Positions 38,103 to 47,850 of a stretch of 64,000 nt of DNA are shown here, one piece after another. The notes beneath the pieces were generated by a model. That model did not search any database, had not been told where the DNA came from, and worked only from the letters and a program-made list of their open reading frames with translations. The stretch's first letter is position 1. Every line of letters starts with the position of its first letter. The position numbers and the translations under genes are program-made. Origin of the DNA: Acinetobacter silvestris (GTDB lineage Bacteria; Pseudomonadota; Gammaproteobacteria; Pseudomonadales; Moraxellaceae); the NCBI RefSeq assembly GCF_002135235.1, contig NZ_NEGB01000001.1:248001-312000 (forward strand), in the 5' to 3' direction.

Positions 38103-39389
38103 CTATTTTTTTGATAAAAATAACTGTTCTAAATATGGATTTAAAAATTTTCGTTCAGGATCTAATTGTTCACGTAAACGCATAAAATCATCCCACTTTG
38201 GATAGCACTTTCGCAACTGTGCAGTCGTCATACTATGCATTTTCCCCCAGTGTGGACGTCCTTGATATTTCTGGAAAATTGGCTCCACCACATTAAAGAT
38301 TAGGTATGGATCCTGCTTATGATATTGATGTACAGAAATGGAGATCGAATCTTGCTGATAGAAAGGGCTAAGCCAAATATCATCTCCTTTCACAAAACGG
38401 AACTCTAAGGGGAAAAAAGTTGACACTTTATTTTTTCGTAAGGCCGCTAAGACTTCTTGTAAACACGTTAAGCCCTGTGCTACTGGAATTTGATACTCCA
38501 TTTCGTTAAATTTAGTCGTCCGCGGGGTCGGAAAAATCTGACTCGACCAATCGACATAGGTCGTTGGTTTAACAAAAATACTGAGCATTTTTTGCAAATA
38601 CGGATTCAGCGTAGGAAATGTTTTGGTCAACTCAGAACACAGCGTCAATAAGCTATCTTCAGATGGCCAAGATGCTTTACGTGGTTGTAAATCTTCCGCT
38701 GTATCATCTAATGTTTTTAACATGACTTGATCAGAGTAAGGAAAAATAAAACATTCAATATGCCGATGTTCGATTTTCCATTGCTGTATATTTTGCAGCA
38801 TGTCCGCTAATGGACAAAGTTGAATACATTCTTTTAATTTATAATGAGGACGATTCTGCATCCTGATTTTCGTCAAAATACCCAAACTTCCCAAAGCTAC
38901 ACGCCCTGCTGCAAAGATTTCGGGATGCTCTGTACGACTACATTGCAATAACTCTCCAGAGGCAGTGAGTAATTCAAAATCCTCAACATATCCTGAAATA
39001 CAATACAGCCCCTCACCTGTGCCATGTGTGCCTGTAGACACAGCACCAGCTAGACTTTGCTGATCAATATCACCTTGTTGCATTAACGTTTGATTGAACG
39101 GCTGTAAATATTGATCTAGATGGTACAAACGTGTGCCTGCCCAAATTTCCCCAATACAACGCTCTTCATCGATAACATCAACACCAACGAGATGATCTAA
39201 AGACACTAACGTTGCATCGGTACAGACCAGTGGTGAAAAAGAATGCCCTGCTCCTACCACCCGAATTTTAGTATGACTAGCAACTACAACCTCTAATTCG
39301 GTCAAACTCTGAGGTTTTAAAATAAGTTGCGGGTGTGCCTGTTGATAGCCTGACCAATTCGACCATGTAACCTGATGTGCTTCACTCAT
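38103..39389 (-). CDS. FAD-linked oxidase, D-arabinono-1,4-lactone oxidase-like
   Basis: A 428-residue flavoprotein of the VAO/aldonolactone oxidase family. The FAD domain has RVVGAGHSFSPLVCTDATLVSLDHL, where the histidine of GxGHSF is the usual covalent FAD attachment site, then GAVSTGTHGTGEG. The C-terminal ALO domain includes PLEFRFVKGDDIWLSPFY and PHWGKMHSMT with the terminal FLNPYLEQLF. It oxidises sugar lactones or polyols to give H2O2 in characterised relatives. It shares a 4-base ATGA overlap with the ceramidase-like gene. Confidence 0.82.
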   Translation of the reverse strand: MSEAHQVTWSNWSGYQQAHPQLILKPQSLTELEVVVASHTKIRVVGAGHSFSPLVCTDATLVSLDHLVGVDVIDEERCIGEIWAGTRLYHLDQYLQPFNQTLMQQGDIDQQSLAGAVSTGTHGTGEGLYCISGYVEDFELLTASGELLQCSRTEHPEIFAAGRVALGSLGILTKIRMQNRPHYKLKECIQLCPLADMLQNIQQWKIEHRHIECFIFPYSDQVMLKTLDDTAEDLQPRKASWPSEDSLLTLCSELTKTFPTLNPYLQKMLSIFVKPTTYVDWSSQIFPTPRTTKFNEMEYQIPVAQGLTCLQEVLAALRKNKVSTFFPLEFRFVKGDDIWLSPFYQQDSISISVHQYHKQDPYLIFNVVEPIFQKYQGRPHWGKMHSMTTAQLRKCYPKWDDFMRLREQLDPERKFLNPYLEQLFLSKK

Positions 39390-41125
39390 CCTGCAACCCC
39401 TTGGCTAACTGCAGTTTTTATATTGCCCTGATTGGTTCTTTTTGCTAATTCTTGTTTCGGGATAGGTTTAGGTCGGGTACTTTGATCGTACACACGCTGA
39501 TCTTTAGCAAGACTCAGTTGTTGCGCCAATTGCTGAAATTTAAATTGAACCGCACTTAACGTCCATTGTCCAAATAAAGTATGTCCTCCTTCATAGGCTT
39601 GCTGCTGATATTCCTCAAAGGTTGTGATATAGCCCATATAGTCATTGCAATAAGAGCATAACCAGACATTTTTAATACTCGAATTTGCAGAGATGGCTTG
39701 TTGTACGGTTTGCATCACCCGTTGCCCTGCTGTGGTGGTGATTTCACCTGGACAACAAACCAAAACCAAAGGCCCCAATTGAATCAGTTGCAAAGGCACA
39801 ACACTTGGTACTAAAGGACTTTCCTGAATTGCTCCAGCTTTAACCTGTTTATTCATTTCACTAATGAGTGGATCAAAAATTCCTGGTACAGCATCAATAT
39901 TTTGTCCCAGTATTTTTTTATCTCCTGCCTCAATCACAATATTCTTCACACCTTGCGAAGCATATAAGGCTTGGTATTTGGCATACTCTGGCGATTCTGG
40001 ATTGGCCAAGCGTTTCTTTCTCACCCATTGCGCCAAAACAGACATTCCATGCGTGATCACTTTCGGTGCACCATGACCATCAACAGGTGTTCCTGCAAAA
40101 AAAGCCTGACCGTGACAGGGCTGACTGGTTCGAGCACTCACAAAACCTTTTGAAAATTCAACTGGAATTTCGACCTGACTTAAATCGACATAAGTACATA
40201 GCGCATCAATTTCAACTTCAATTCTATTTAACGGTTGAGATAATGCCTTTAAAGCCAATTCACTTTGATAACGCCCATTCTGTTGAGCATATTGATATTC
40301 TTGTTCGCCTTGAATTTGATCACGTATTTTTTGTTGTTTCTGCCCATGAAAATGTGGCGATACATCACCGGCAGTGGCTTGAGCAAAAATCGTAACAGGA
40401 TTAACAATACCTTTTTGTTTTAAAAACTCTTCACTTAAGCTGGCTGCATAGCCCTTATTATCGCCATCGTAGGCATTTAAGCTATTGCCTAAACAGGTGG
40501 CATGCACACCAAATAATGAAATAAAAGACTGCAACTGATTCTGACGATAAAAACCAATCAACTGCATTTCACGACTTAACGCTAAATGAGTTTCTTGCTC
40601 CGTTCTCGATATAACATCAGGATTACGATTATAAGCTTTGATAGACCGATTCCATGCAATCGGGGTAGCATCATCAAATTGAATTGTGGTTAAAGCAATT
40701 TCTGTATCTTCTACCTGCTGCAAAGCATTACAAACACTCTCGACAATGGCTTGAACCACTGCATCTAAATGTTGAGGAACAAAACCTGGCGTCGGCATAT
40801 TATATAGCGCTTCATGACCACAACCACCAGGTCCAGAATGGGTATGCGTTGCCATTAAAACTAGATTTTGCTCTTGAAAGCCTACACCTAAGCGTTGTTG
40901 TAATTGCTCAATTGCTCCACTACGCATGGCATGTGTAATACAGCCAAAATCTAGGCAACAAAATATGAGTGGCGCAGATAAACCGTATTGGATAGAAATA
41001 CTGCGTGCATATAAAGCGGTTCGTTTTTCATCTGCACGATGTCCCCACATGCCATATCCAAACATGGCATAGCCTTTCGGGCTAATCTGTATTTCTTGTT
41101 TATTCCAGCCTACTTTATATAACAT
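39386..41125 (-). CDS. Neutral/alkaline ceramidase-like hydrolase without signal peptide
   Basis: A 579-residue protein of the neutral ceramidase superfamily. Zinc-site motifs are visible: MATHTHSGPGGCGHEALYN, FGVHATCLGNSLNAYDGDNKGYAA and TAGDVSPHFHG. Characterised neutral ceramidases are secreted, but this N-terminus (MLYKVGWNKQEI) has no signal sequence. AAGGA seven bases before ATG 41125 fixes the start. It heads an operon with an FAD oxidase and a PLP enzyme, hinting at a dedicated pathway rather than lipid scavenging outside the cell. Actual substrate unknown. Confidence 0.82.
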   Translation of the reverse strand: MLYKVGWNKQEIQISPKGYAMFGYGMWGHRADEKRTALYARSISIQYGLSAPLIFCCLDFGCITHAMRSGAIEQLQQRLGVGFQEQNLVLMATHTHSGPGGCGHEALYNMPTPGFVPQHLDAVVQAIVESVCNALQQVEDTEIALTTIQFDDATPIAWNRSIKAYNRNPDVISRTEQETHLALSREMQLIGFYRQNQLQSFISLFGVHATCLGNSLNAYDGDNKGYAASLSEEFLKQKGIVNPVTIFAQATAGDVSPHFHGQKQQKIRDQIQGEQEYQYAQQNGRYQSELALKALSQPLNRIEVEIDALCTYVDLSQVEIPVEFSKGFVSARTSQPCHGQAFFAGTPVDGHGAPKVITHGMSVLAQWVRKKRLANPESPEYAKYQALYASQGVKNIVIEAGDKKILGQNIDAVPGIFDPLISEMNKQVKAGAIQESPLVPSVVPLQLIQLGPLVLVCCPGEITTTAGQRVMQTVQQAISANSSIKNVWLCSYCNDYMGYITTFEEYQQQAYEGGHTLFGQWTLSAVQFKFQQLAQQLSLAKDQRVYDQSTRPKPIPKQELAKRTNQGNIKTAVSQGVAG

Positions 41126-41559
41126 GACATAATCCTTGTCGTAAAGTTGATTGAATCTAATCACATTTTAGATCAAAAGTTAATCAATTTTGTGCAATAA
41201 AAAATGGGCTGGAAATTAAATTTTACTGGAGGGCTCAACAATAAAATATTCACTTCGCCAGTATCTTGGTTTTTTATGATTTACCAGACTTTCACTCAGC
41301 CTGTAAATGCGAGATAACAGATAGCACCTTCTTTCTCAAAAAATACAGATGTATACGTCCAGTTTTTTTATAACGACTTTTATTCAGTAATCAATTGATT
41401 ATAAAAATATTAAACATCAATATTATAAAAAAACAAAGGTATTAAAAATTTCACCACTATTTCTATCATCATGAAATAGACTAAAGAATAAATGTATCTT
41501 TCTCTATTTATGCATATATTTTAAGCATAGCGATTAAAAAATATTACATGGAGTTTTTA
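41126..41559. other. Divergent intergenic region with a palindrome
   Basis: About 430 bases between divergent operons. A perfect 14-base palindrome TAATCAATTGATTA lies at 41388-41401, a candidate operator. A related AATCAATT occurs near 41185. No further gene is seen; the region is AT-rich and must hold both promoters. Confidence 0.45.
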
Positions 41560-43206
41560 ATGATCAGTGCTTATGATGAATTACCACGCACCCCTGCCAA
41601 CTTTGTAGCGTTATCACCTTTACGCTACCTTGAACGTGCCGCTTATATTTATCCGCATCAAGATGCCATTATTCATGGTTCACGCCGTATTTCATGGCGT
41701 GAAACGTATCAGCGTTGTCGTCAATTTGCCCATCAACTACAAAATTTAGGCATTAAAAAAAATGATACCGTTTCAGTATTATTGCCCAATATTCCTGCCA
41801 TGCTCGAAGCACATTTTGCCGTTCCTATGGCAGGTGCTGTACTCAATACCTTAAATACGCGTTTAGATGCCAAAACTTTAGCATTTATGTTAGAACATGC
41901 CGAATCAAAAATTTTATTGGTCGATCCTGAGTTTTCCGAATTAGCGCAAGAAGCGGTCTCACTCACAGCTCAAGATATCTATATTATTGATGTGGCCGAT
42001 ACTGAATATGATAAAAATGATTTAACCGCACGTATTGGTCAAATTGAATATGAAGATTTCATTAATGCTGGTGACCCAAATTTCGAGTGGCATTTACCTC
42101 ATGATGAATGGGATGCAATTAGCTTAAACTATACATCTGGTACAACTGGTAATCCAAAAGGTGTGGTTTATCACCATCGTGGAGCGTACATCAATGCAGC
42201 CAGTAATATTATTGCCTGTGGTATGACACCGCGCGCAACTTATCTCTGGACGCTTCCTTTATTTCATTGCAATGGTTGGTGTTTTGCTTGGACGATCGCT
42301 GCAAACGGAGGAACGAACATCTGCCTGCGTAAAACGGATCCTGAATTAATTTATAAACTCATTGATCAACATAAAATCGATTATTTCTGTGGTGCACCCA
42401 TTGTCCTATCCATGTTGATTAATACACCGGAAGACAAGCAAATTAAGTTCAATCATCAGGTTGAAGTCATGGTGGCCGGTGCGGCACCTCCAGCGGCAAT
42501 TATTGAGGGAATGCATCATATTGGTGTTCAGGTCAATCATGTCTACGGACTCACTGAGACTTATGGACCATCTGCATTATGTGCCTCGCAAGCAGGTTGG
42601 AGTGAGCTTTCGATTCAAGAACAAGCACAATTACATTCACGCCAAGGGGTTCCTTATCCCCTGCAAGATGGTATGCGTGTCCTTGATCCTGAAACGATGC
42701 AACCGGTTCCAAATGATGGAAGCACCATGGGAGAAATTATGTTCCGTGGTAATATCGTGATGAAAGGTTATCTAAAAAATAGCAAAGCAACCGAAGAAGC
42801 CTTTAAAGGAGGATGGTTCCACACCGGAGATCTCGCCGTATGCCAACCTGATGGCTATGCAAAAATCATGGATCGCTCGAAAGATATTATTATTTCAGGT
42901 GGTGAAAATATTTCGTCCTTGGAAGTAGAAGAAGTACTGTATACCCATCCTGCAATTATGACAGCCGCTGTAGTCGCAAAGCCCGATTCGCGCTGGCAAG
43001 AAGTCCCTTGTGCCTTTATTGAGCTCAAACTAGGGGCTGAAACAACACCAGAAGAAATTATCGAATTCTGTAAGCAACATTTAGCTCGCTTTAAAGTCCC
43101 TAAAGATGTCGTGATTACTGAAATCCCAAAAACATCGACAGGAAAATTACAAAAATTTATCCTCCGTGAATGGGCCAAAGAGCGCTCTATAGCTGAGTTT
43201 AGTTAA
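41560..43206 (+). CDS. AMP-forming acyl-CoA synthetase
   Basis: A 548-residue ANL-superfamily ligase. The P-loop motif is LNYTSGTTGNPKGVVYHHRG, followed by YGLTETYG, the ATP-binding GEIMFRG and HTGDLA region, and the catalytic C-terminal lysine in PKTSTGKLQKFIL. The N-terminus (TPANFVALSPLRYLERAAYIYP) resembles the plant AAE1 and bacterial DmdB-like group that activates medium or short acids. GGAG six bases before ATG 41560 supports this start over the ATG at 41548. Monocistronic; faces the ceramidase-like operon. Confidence 0.87.
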   Translation: MISAYDELPRTPANFVALSPLRYLERAAYIYPHQDAIIHGSRRISWRETYQRCRQFAHQLQNLGIKKNDTVSVLLPNIPAMLEAHFAVPMAGAVLNTLNTRLDAKTLAFMLEHAESKILLVDPEFSELAQEAVSLTAQDIYIIDVADTEYDKNDLTARIGQIEYEDFINAGDPNFEWHLPHDEWDAISLNYTSGTTGNPKGVVYHHRGAYINAASNIIACGMTPRATYLWTLPLFHCNGWCFAWTIAANGGTNICLRKTDPELIYKLIDQHKIDYFCGAPIVLSMLINTPEDKQIKFNHQVEVMVAGAAPPAAIIEGMHHIGVQVNHVYGLTETYGPSALCASQAGWSELSIQEQAQLHSRQGVPYPLQDGMRVLDPETMQPVPNDGSTMGEIMFRGNIVMKGYLKNSKATEEAFKGGWFHTGDLAVCQPDGYAKIMDRSKDIIISGGENISSLEVEEVLYTHPAIMTAAVVAKPDSRWQEVPCAFIELKLGAETTPEEIIEFCKQHLARFKVPKDVVITEIPKTSTGKLQKFILREWAKERSIAEFS

Positions 43207-43234
43207 ACTTATTTTTTAATATCATATTTGATTT

Positions 43235-43267
43235 AAGCCAGTTCTTTCGATAACTGGCTTTTTTCTT
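43235..43267 (+). terminator. Terminator after the acyl-CoA synthetase gene
   Basis: AAGCCAGTT and AACTGGCTT pair around CTTTCGAT and are followed by a T run. Confidence 0.85.
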
Positions 43268-43442
43268 TAAATATTTTCAATAATTTAATGTAGACAGCTT
43301 GTAATATTACTTTTTTTATCGAATTTTAGATTAAAATCACTGTAGGGATAAACAATCTAATTCAGTATATTTCATATTTATCTTTTAATTTCTATTACCT
43401 CACCCACTTAATGTCAGCATATAGATTAAAATCATAAGCAAT

Positions 43443-43479
43443 AAAAAAAAAGCGACCCAATGAATTGAGTCGCTTTTTG
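43443..43479 (-). terminator. Terminator after ompA
   Basis: On the minus strand, AAAAAGCGACTCA and GGGTCGCTTTTT pair around ATTCATT with a long T run, typical of a strongly expressed gene. Confidence 0.85.
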
Positions 43480-43507
43480 GATAAAACTCAGATTACTGAG
43501 TTAAATC

Positions 43508-44536
43508 TTATTGAGCAGTTACAGTACGGCTACCAGTAATCGTCGCAAATACACGACGGTTCATAGCACGACCTTCTTTAGTGTTGTTGTCTGCGATCGG
43601 TTGATCCCATGCAAAACCTTGAGTCGTTAAACGAGAACCATCAATATTATATTCACTTACAAGTGCTGATTTAACAGAGTTAGCACGAGCAAGAGATAGA
43701 CGTTCATTTAACTTACGTGGACCAGTATTATCTGTATGACCATCAATACGAGCAGTCGCATTCGGGTATTCAGTTAATTTTTCAGCTACTTTAGCGATTT
43801 CTGGTTTGTATTGCTCTTTGATGTTTGATTTATTTGTATCAAAGAACACACGGAGTTCCATGTTCAAGTCTTCAGTCAACTGTTGTGGAACTGGTTTAAC
43901 TGGAACAACTGGTTCTACAACAACAACATCTACTACAGGCGCAGCAGGTTTCAAGTGACCACCAAGAACTACATTAAGACCAGCAAGTGCTGTGTAGTTC
44001 CAGAATTTTTCGTCAAAGTTATAAGTACTACGAGCTTCTGTACGAAGTGATAAAACATCGTTCAAACGCCAGAAAGCACCGATACCTGCATTACCTAAAG
44101 TACCTTTTTCATTAGAATGATAAGACATATCATCAAGTTTATACTTGTAATGACCAGCACCTAACAATACATAAGGTTTAATTTTGCTGTCATAGTCTTT
44201 AGTGATCAAATCAGAAGTAGCATAGAAGTTACCATTGATTTGAGTTTGTTTATATTCAGAACCAGCAACGCCAGTACCGTCAAGATCACCTTTAACTTGG
44301 TTATATTCAGCTTCAAAACCTAACCATGGAGTCAATTCGATACCAAGTGCTGCACCAACGAATAAATCGTCTTGCAATTCAGGGCTGTTAGTTAACTCGC
44401 CTTTATGACCACCGTTGTTGTGTTGAGTATCCTGCCATGTGTAGCCAAGCATTAAAGGTGTAACAGTTACACCAGCGTTAGCAGCGACTAATGGTGCAGC
44501 AACAAGCATAGCAAGTGCGATACGGCTCAATTTCAT
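43508..44536 (-). CDS. ompA: OmpA/Omp38 outer-membrane porin
   Basis: A 342-residue outer-membrane protein. Signal peptide [21 protein letters not shown] is followed by an eight-stranded barrel (about 22-195), a Pro/Val-rich hinge ([21 protein letters not shown]) and a C-terminal peptidoglycan-binding OmpA domain with [20 protein letters not shown]. Acinetobacter OmpA is the main slow porin, binds diaminopimelate in peptidoglycan and contributes to virulence. The surface loops and shorter C-terminus differ from the A. baumannii form I remember. GGAGG precedes the ATG. Confidence 0.96.
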   Translation of the reverse strand: MKLSRIALAMLVAAPLVAANAGVTVTPLMLGYTWQDTQHNNGGHKGELTNSPELQDDLFVGAALGIELTPWLGFEAEYNQVKGDLDGTGVAGSEYKQTQINGNFYATSDLITKDYDSKIKPYVLLGAGHYKYKLDDMSYHSNEKGTLGNAGIGAFWRLNDVLSLRTEARSTYNFDEKFWNYTALAGLNVVLGGHLKPAAPVVDVVVVEPVVPVKPVPQQLTEDLNMELRVFFDTNKSNIKEQYKPEIAKVAEKLTEYPNATARIDGHTDNTGPRKLNERLSLARANSVKSALVSEYNIDGSRLTTQGFAWDQPIADNNTKEGRAMNRRVFATITGSRTVTAQ

Positions 44537-44900
44537 GGATATCCTCCAGAGATAACAAATTGTTGTTCAAGCTCAGCCTAAAATTTACTGGCTTCCTGAG
44601 ATAAGCTTTTATATACCCCAGTATTATTTTTAAGCTACTCACGTTGAATCATACAAACACTTGAATACTTTTCCAAGTACTTGATAACTTTAATCAAGTA
44701 AATTATTGACAAAATTACTTACAATTTCCGTTGTAATTCGGTAACTTTCTACTCAATTTTCTTTTGTGAATACCTTAATCTTTTACGGCTGTCATTTTAG
44801 CAGCAATCGAAAGCGATAGTAATACATATTTTACTCCGTTTCGATATTAGCTAATGAATTGAAAATTAAAATAAATCCTTATTTAAAAGAAGACTAGTTT
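44537..44900. other. Divergent intergenic region, ompA promoter and leader
   Basis: About 360 AT-rich bases. The ompA side is likely to carry a long untranslated leader, as is typical for OmpA mRNAs; TTCAAC and TAATAC 16 bases apart (minus strand, near 44600-44630) resemble a promoter but I am unsure. No extra gene seen. Confidence 0.4.
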
Positions 44901-45431
44901 ATGTTTTTTTCTTATAAAGAAAGTGCTTTCACACTTTTTGAATTTATGATTTGTATCGCTGTTTTAGCCATTATCGTAACTATTGCGATTCCCTCTTATC
45001 ATAATTTAAATGAAAAACGAGAAGTCAATCATGTCTATCCATTATTAAAACAGCATGTTGATTTTGCTAAGAATACAGCTTTAACTTATCACTCAGACAT
45101 TGTCATTTGTGCTTCTGAAGATTTAAATACCTGCCAAAATAATATGTGGCACAAAGGTATCATTATATTTTCCGATACAAATAAAAATAAAAGGCTAGAT
45201 TTAAATGAAACTGTATTTTCAAAAATTTTTACCGATATTAAATATGGCCAATTGAAATGGAACGGCAGCGCATCTAACACGAATACGCTGACCTTTCAAG
45301 GTGATACTGGTTTAACACGCGGTTCAATGGGTGCATTTCATTATTGTAATTTTAAACACTCTGAATATAACAAGCATTTCCCTATTGGTATGATGGGGAA
45401 TTTAAAGAAAGAACCTAATGCTGTATGTTAA
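44901..45431 (+). CDS. FimT/GspH-type pseudopilin
   Basis: A 176-residue type IV pilin-like protein. The prepilin N-terminus reads ESAFTLFEFMICIAVLAIIVTIAIPSY: a short leader, Phe+1, the Glu+5 needed for assembly, and a single hydrophobic helix. The residue before cleavage is Ala instead of the usual Gly. The soluble part resembles GspH/FimT (VICASEDLNTCQNNMWHKGIIIFSDTNKN, GDTGLTRGSMGAFHYC), with cysteines that could pair. No other pilin genes are near, so it is an orphan minor pilin. Confidence 0.82.
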   Translation: MFFSYKESAFTLFEFMICIAVLAIIVTIAIPSYHNLNEKREVNHVYPLLKQHVDFAKNTALTYHSDIVICASEDLNTCQNNMWHKGIIIFSDTNKNKRLDLNETVFSKIFTDIKYGQLKWNGSASNTNTLTFQGDTGLTRGSMGAFHYCNFKHSEYNKHFPIGMMGNLKKEPNAVC

Positions 45432-45548
45432 AAATTGAGTACTCATGCGTCTAAGGTTATGGCGTAATCTCACTTTATTCTTTTCGGTTTTTTTATATAC
45501 TGCTTAAGTTTAGGATAGAAACTAGAAATAATTTTGGAGATTAAAACA

Positions 45549-46724
45549 ATGACAGATATCGTAATCGTGAATGGTGCTCGTACAGCAATGGGCGGTTTCC
45601 AAGGTAGCCTTGCAAGTGTAACAGCACCTGAGTTGGGAGCAGCCGCTATACAAGCAGCAATTTCTCGTTCAGGATTACAGCCAACTGATGTCGAAGAAGT
45701 CATTATGGGTTGTGTACTCCCTGCTGGATTAAAACAAGGGCCTGCCCGTCAAGCGATGCGCCAAGCAGGTCTTCCAGACTCAACCGGTGCGGTAACAATC
45801 AATAAACTTTGTGGTTCTGGCATGAAAGCTGTGATGCAAGCAGCGGATATGATTAAAGCGGGTTCTGCTGAAATTGTGGTTGCGGGCGGCATGGAATCGA
45901 TGACTAATGCACCTTATGTGTTGCCAAAAGCACGTGGTGGTTATCGCATGGGTCATGGTGAAATCAAAGATCATATGTTCCTTGATGGCTTAGAAGATGC
46001 TGAAACAGGTCGTTTAATGGGTTCTTTTGCTCAAGATATGGCCAATACTCGTGGCTATACTCGTGAACAAATGGATGATTTCGCTATTCGTTCACTTAAA
46101 CGTGCACAAACTGCCATTACCGAAGGCTATTTTGCCGATGAAATCGTACCTGTTACGGTTTCATCACGTAAAGGCGACGTTGTCATTGATAAAGATGAAC
46201 AACCATTTAATGCCAATATTGATAAAATTCCAACATTGCGCCCTGCTTTTGCCAAAGATGGGACGATTACCGCTGCCAATGCCAGTTCAATTTCTGATGG
46301 TGCATCTGCATTAGTATTAACCTCAGCAGAAAATGCAATAGCAAAAGGTTTACACCCGCTTGCGAAAATTGTGGCTTACGCATCAAACTCTCAGCACCCT
46401 TCAGAATTTACCATTGCACCAGTGGGTGCCATTCAAAAAGCCTTGGATAAAGCGGGCTGGACGGCTTCTGATGTCGATCTTTGGGAAATTAACGAAGCTT
46501 TCGCCATGGTCACCATGTGTCCGATTGATGATTTCAAATTAGATGCTGAAAAAGTCAATATCAATGGCGGTGCTTGTGCACTCGGTCATCCTGTCGGTTC
46601 TACAGGTTCACGTATTATTTTGACTTTAATCCACGCATTAAAACGTACTGGTGGTAAAAAAGGTATTGCTGCACTTTGTATCGGTGGTGGTGAAGCGACT
46701 GCTGTAGCGATTGAAATACTTTAA
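45549..46724 (+). CDS. Acetyl-CoA C-acetyltransferase (thiolase)
   Basis: A 391-residue degradative or biosynthetic thiolase. Catalytic residues are in place: Cys in INKLCGSGMKAV, His in GACALGHPVGSTG, and Cys in LCIGGGEATA, plus NEAFA. GGAG about ten bases before ATG 45549 sets the start over an upstream TTG. It acts in acetoacetyl-CoA formation or beta-oxidation. It is a single gene with its own terminator; atoB- or phaA-type roles cannot be separated by sequence alone. Confidence 0.92.
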   Translation: MTDIVIVNGARTAMGGFQGSLASVTAPELGAAAIQAAISRSGLQPTDVEEVIMGCVLPAGLKQGPARQAMRQAGLPDSTGAVTINKLCGSGMKAVMQAADMIKAGSAEIVVAGGMESMTNAPYVLPKARGGYRMGHGEIKDHMFLDGLEDAETGRLMGSFAQDMANTRGYTREQMDDFAIRSLKRAQTAITEGYFADEIVPVTVSSRKGDVVIDKDEQPFNANIDKIPTLRPAFAKDGTITAANASSISDGASALVLTSAENAIAKGLHPLAKIVAYASNSQHPSEFTIAPVGAIQKALDKAGWTASDVDLWEINEAFAMVTMCPIDDFKLDAEKVNINGGACALGHPVGSTGSRIILTLIHALKRTGGKKGIAALCIGGGEATAVAIEIL

Positions 46725-46751
46725 GTAACACTCTATTTTATAAATAGATAA

Positions 46752-46784
46752 TAAAAAGCCTTCTATGTAGAAGGCTTTTTTAAT
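46752..46784 (+). terminator. Terminator after the thiolase gene
   Basis: AAAAAGCCTTCTA and TAGAAGGCTTTTT pair around TG, followed by a T run. Confidence 0.88.
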
Positions 46785-46859
46785 GTTTACACTTTTTCAT
46801 CTCTTCTTAATAAGAAAACTGTTAAATTATTTTTTTAAAACAAAAAATGGATCACCACA

Positions 46860-47300
46860 ATGCAACTCAATCATTACCTCAATTTCCAAGGCGAAACTGA
46901 AGCTGCTTTTAACTTTTATAAATCGGTTTTTGGTGGTGAGTTTGCCTTGATGAAGCGTTACTCAGAACTTCCTGATGCTCAAGTTTCAGGTAAAGAAAAA
47001 GATTATATTTTACATGTATCACTACCAATCAATGGTTTCACTGTTTTAATGGGCTCTGATACAACAGATCAATTTTGCGCACAAACTCAAATCCCATTTA
47101 CCAAAGGTAATAATCACTATATCTCGATTAATTTAGATGCCAGTGAGCAAGCCGAAGCAAAACGCTTATTTGATGCATTATCTGTCAATGGTCAAATTGA
47201 AATGCCTTTAGAAAAGACCTTTTGGGGCGCATTGTATGGCGCTTTTACCGATCAATTTGGGGTGAAATGGATGGTCAATTGCCAACTAGAAGCAATGTAA
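46860..47300 (+). CDS. VOC-superfamily protein (PhnB-like)
   Basis: A 146-residue protein with the glyoxalase/VOC pattern of PhnB-type proteins: LNHYLNFQGETEAAFNFYKSVFGGEF, then YILHVSLPINGFTVLMGSD and a C-terminal FWGALYGAFTDQFGVKWMVN. Members are often called 3-demethylubiquinone methyltransferase-like; there is no methyltransferase motif. Function unknown. Standalone with its own terminator. Confidence 0.8.
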   Translation: MQLNHYLNFQGETEAAFNFYKSVFGGEFALMKRYSELPDAQVSGKEKDYILHVSLPINGFTVLMGSDTTDQFCAQTQIPFTKGNNHYISINLDASEQAEAKRLFDALSVNGQIEMPLEKTFWGALYGAFTDQFGVKWMVNCQLEAM

Positions 47301-47316
47301 TATTTTCCTTAAACAT

Positions 47317-47347
47317 AAAAAAGCCGACATTCTGCCGGCTTTTTTAT
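47317..47347. terminator. Terminator between convergent VOC and cysI operon genes
   Basis: AAAAAGCCGACA and TGCCGGCTTTTTT form a GC-rich stem around TTC with A and T runs on both sides, usable from both strands. Confidence 0.85.
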
Positions 47348-47364
47348 TGATGACTTAATTGAAA

Positions 47365-47850
47365 TTAAGCACCAGTTTGATAACTTGCCTGTGCAACTGC
47401 TGTTGATGCCTGATACGGATGTTTAAAATCATTGAGACCGACCGCTGCTTCAAGAATATCTTTACCTTCTTTCACCACGAAAGTATCGAAACCCGAACGC
47501 TTTAAATAGTTCAACACATCTTTAAAGATATCACCTATCGCACGAAGTTCGCCTTGATAACCTTGACGGCGTAGCAATGCAGCAAATGAATAACCACGAC
47601 CATCGTTAAAGCCTGCAAACTCAATAAAGATTGCATCGAGTTGATCCAGTGGAAATTCGTTCACTTCAGGAGAAGTATCCACAGTAATGTATAGCGCTTT
47701 TTTGCCGGATACATTTGCAATTTGCTCTAACTGTTCAACGGTTAGAACCACATCGCCTTGTGGCAATACGCCATCTTCGCCAATCACTTGATAAGTATTG
47801 TCTGCAATCGTGCCATCTTTAGAGAGCACTTGAAGTGCGGTATTAAGCAT
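47365..47850 (-). CDS. DUF934 protein, sulfite reduction accessory
   Basis: A 161-residue protein beginning MLNTALQVLSKDGTIADN. The DUF934 family is found almost always next to CysI/CysH; the block FIEFAGFNDGRGYSFAALLRRQGYQGELRAIGDIFKDVLNYLKRSGFDTF is characteristic. AAGGAG eight bases upstream fixes ATG 47850, which overlaps the cysI stop by 8 bases, so the two are translationally coupled. It presumably supports assimilatory sulfite reduction, but its biochemical role is not established. Confidence 0.85.
   Translation of the reverse strand: MLNTALQVLSKDGTIADNTYQVIGEDGVLPQGDVVLTVEQLEQIANVSGKKALYITVDTSPEVNEFPLDQLDAIFIEFAGFNDGRGYSFAALLRRQGYQGELRAIGDIFKDVLNYLKRSGFDTFVVKEGKDILEAAVGLNDFKHPYQASTAVAQASYQTGA

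Larger units (their letters stand above)
43207..43507. other. Convergent intergenic region
   Basis: About 300 AT-rich bases between the acyl-CoA synthetase and ompA, holding one terminator for each gene and no recognisable gene. Confidence 0.5.

Noticed and set aside
40066..40395. Open frame opposite the ceramidase-like gene
   Set aside because: It is complementary to conserved catalytic sequence of the real gene, and histidine/glutamine-rich composition is a by-product.
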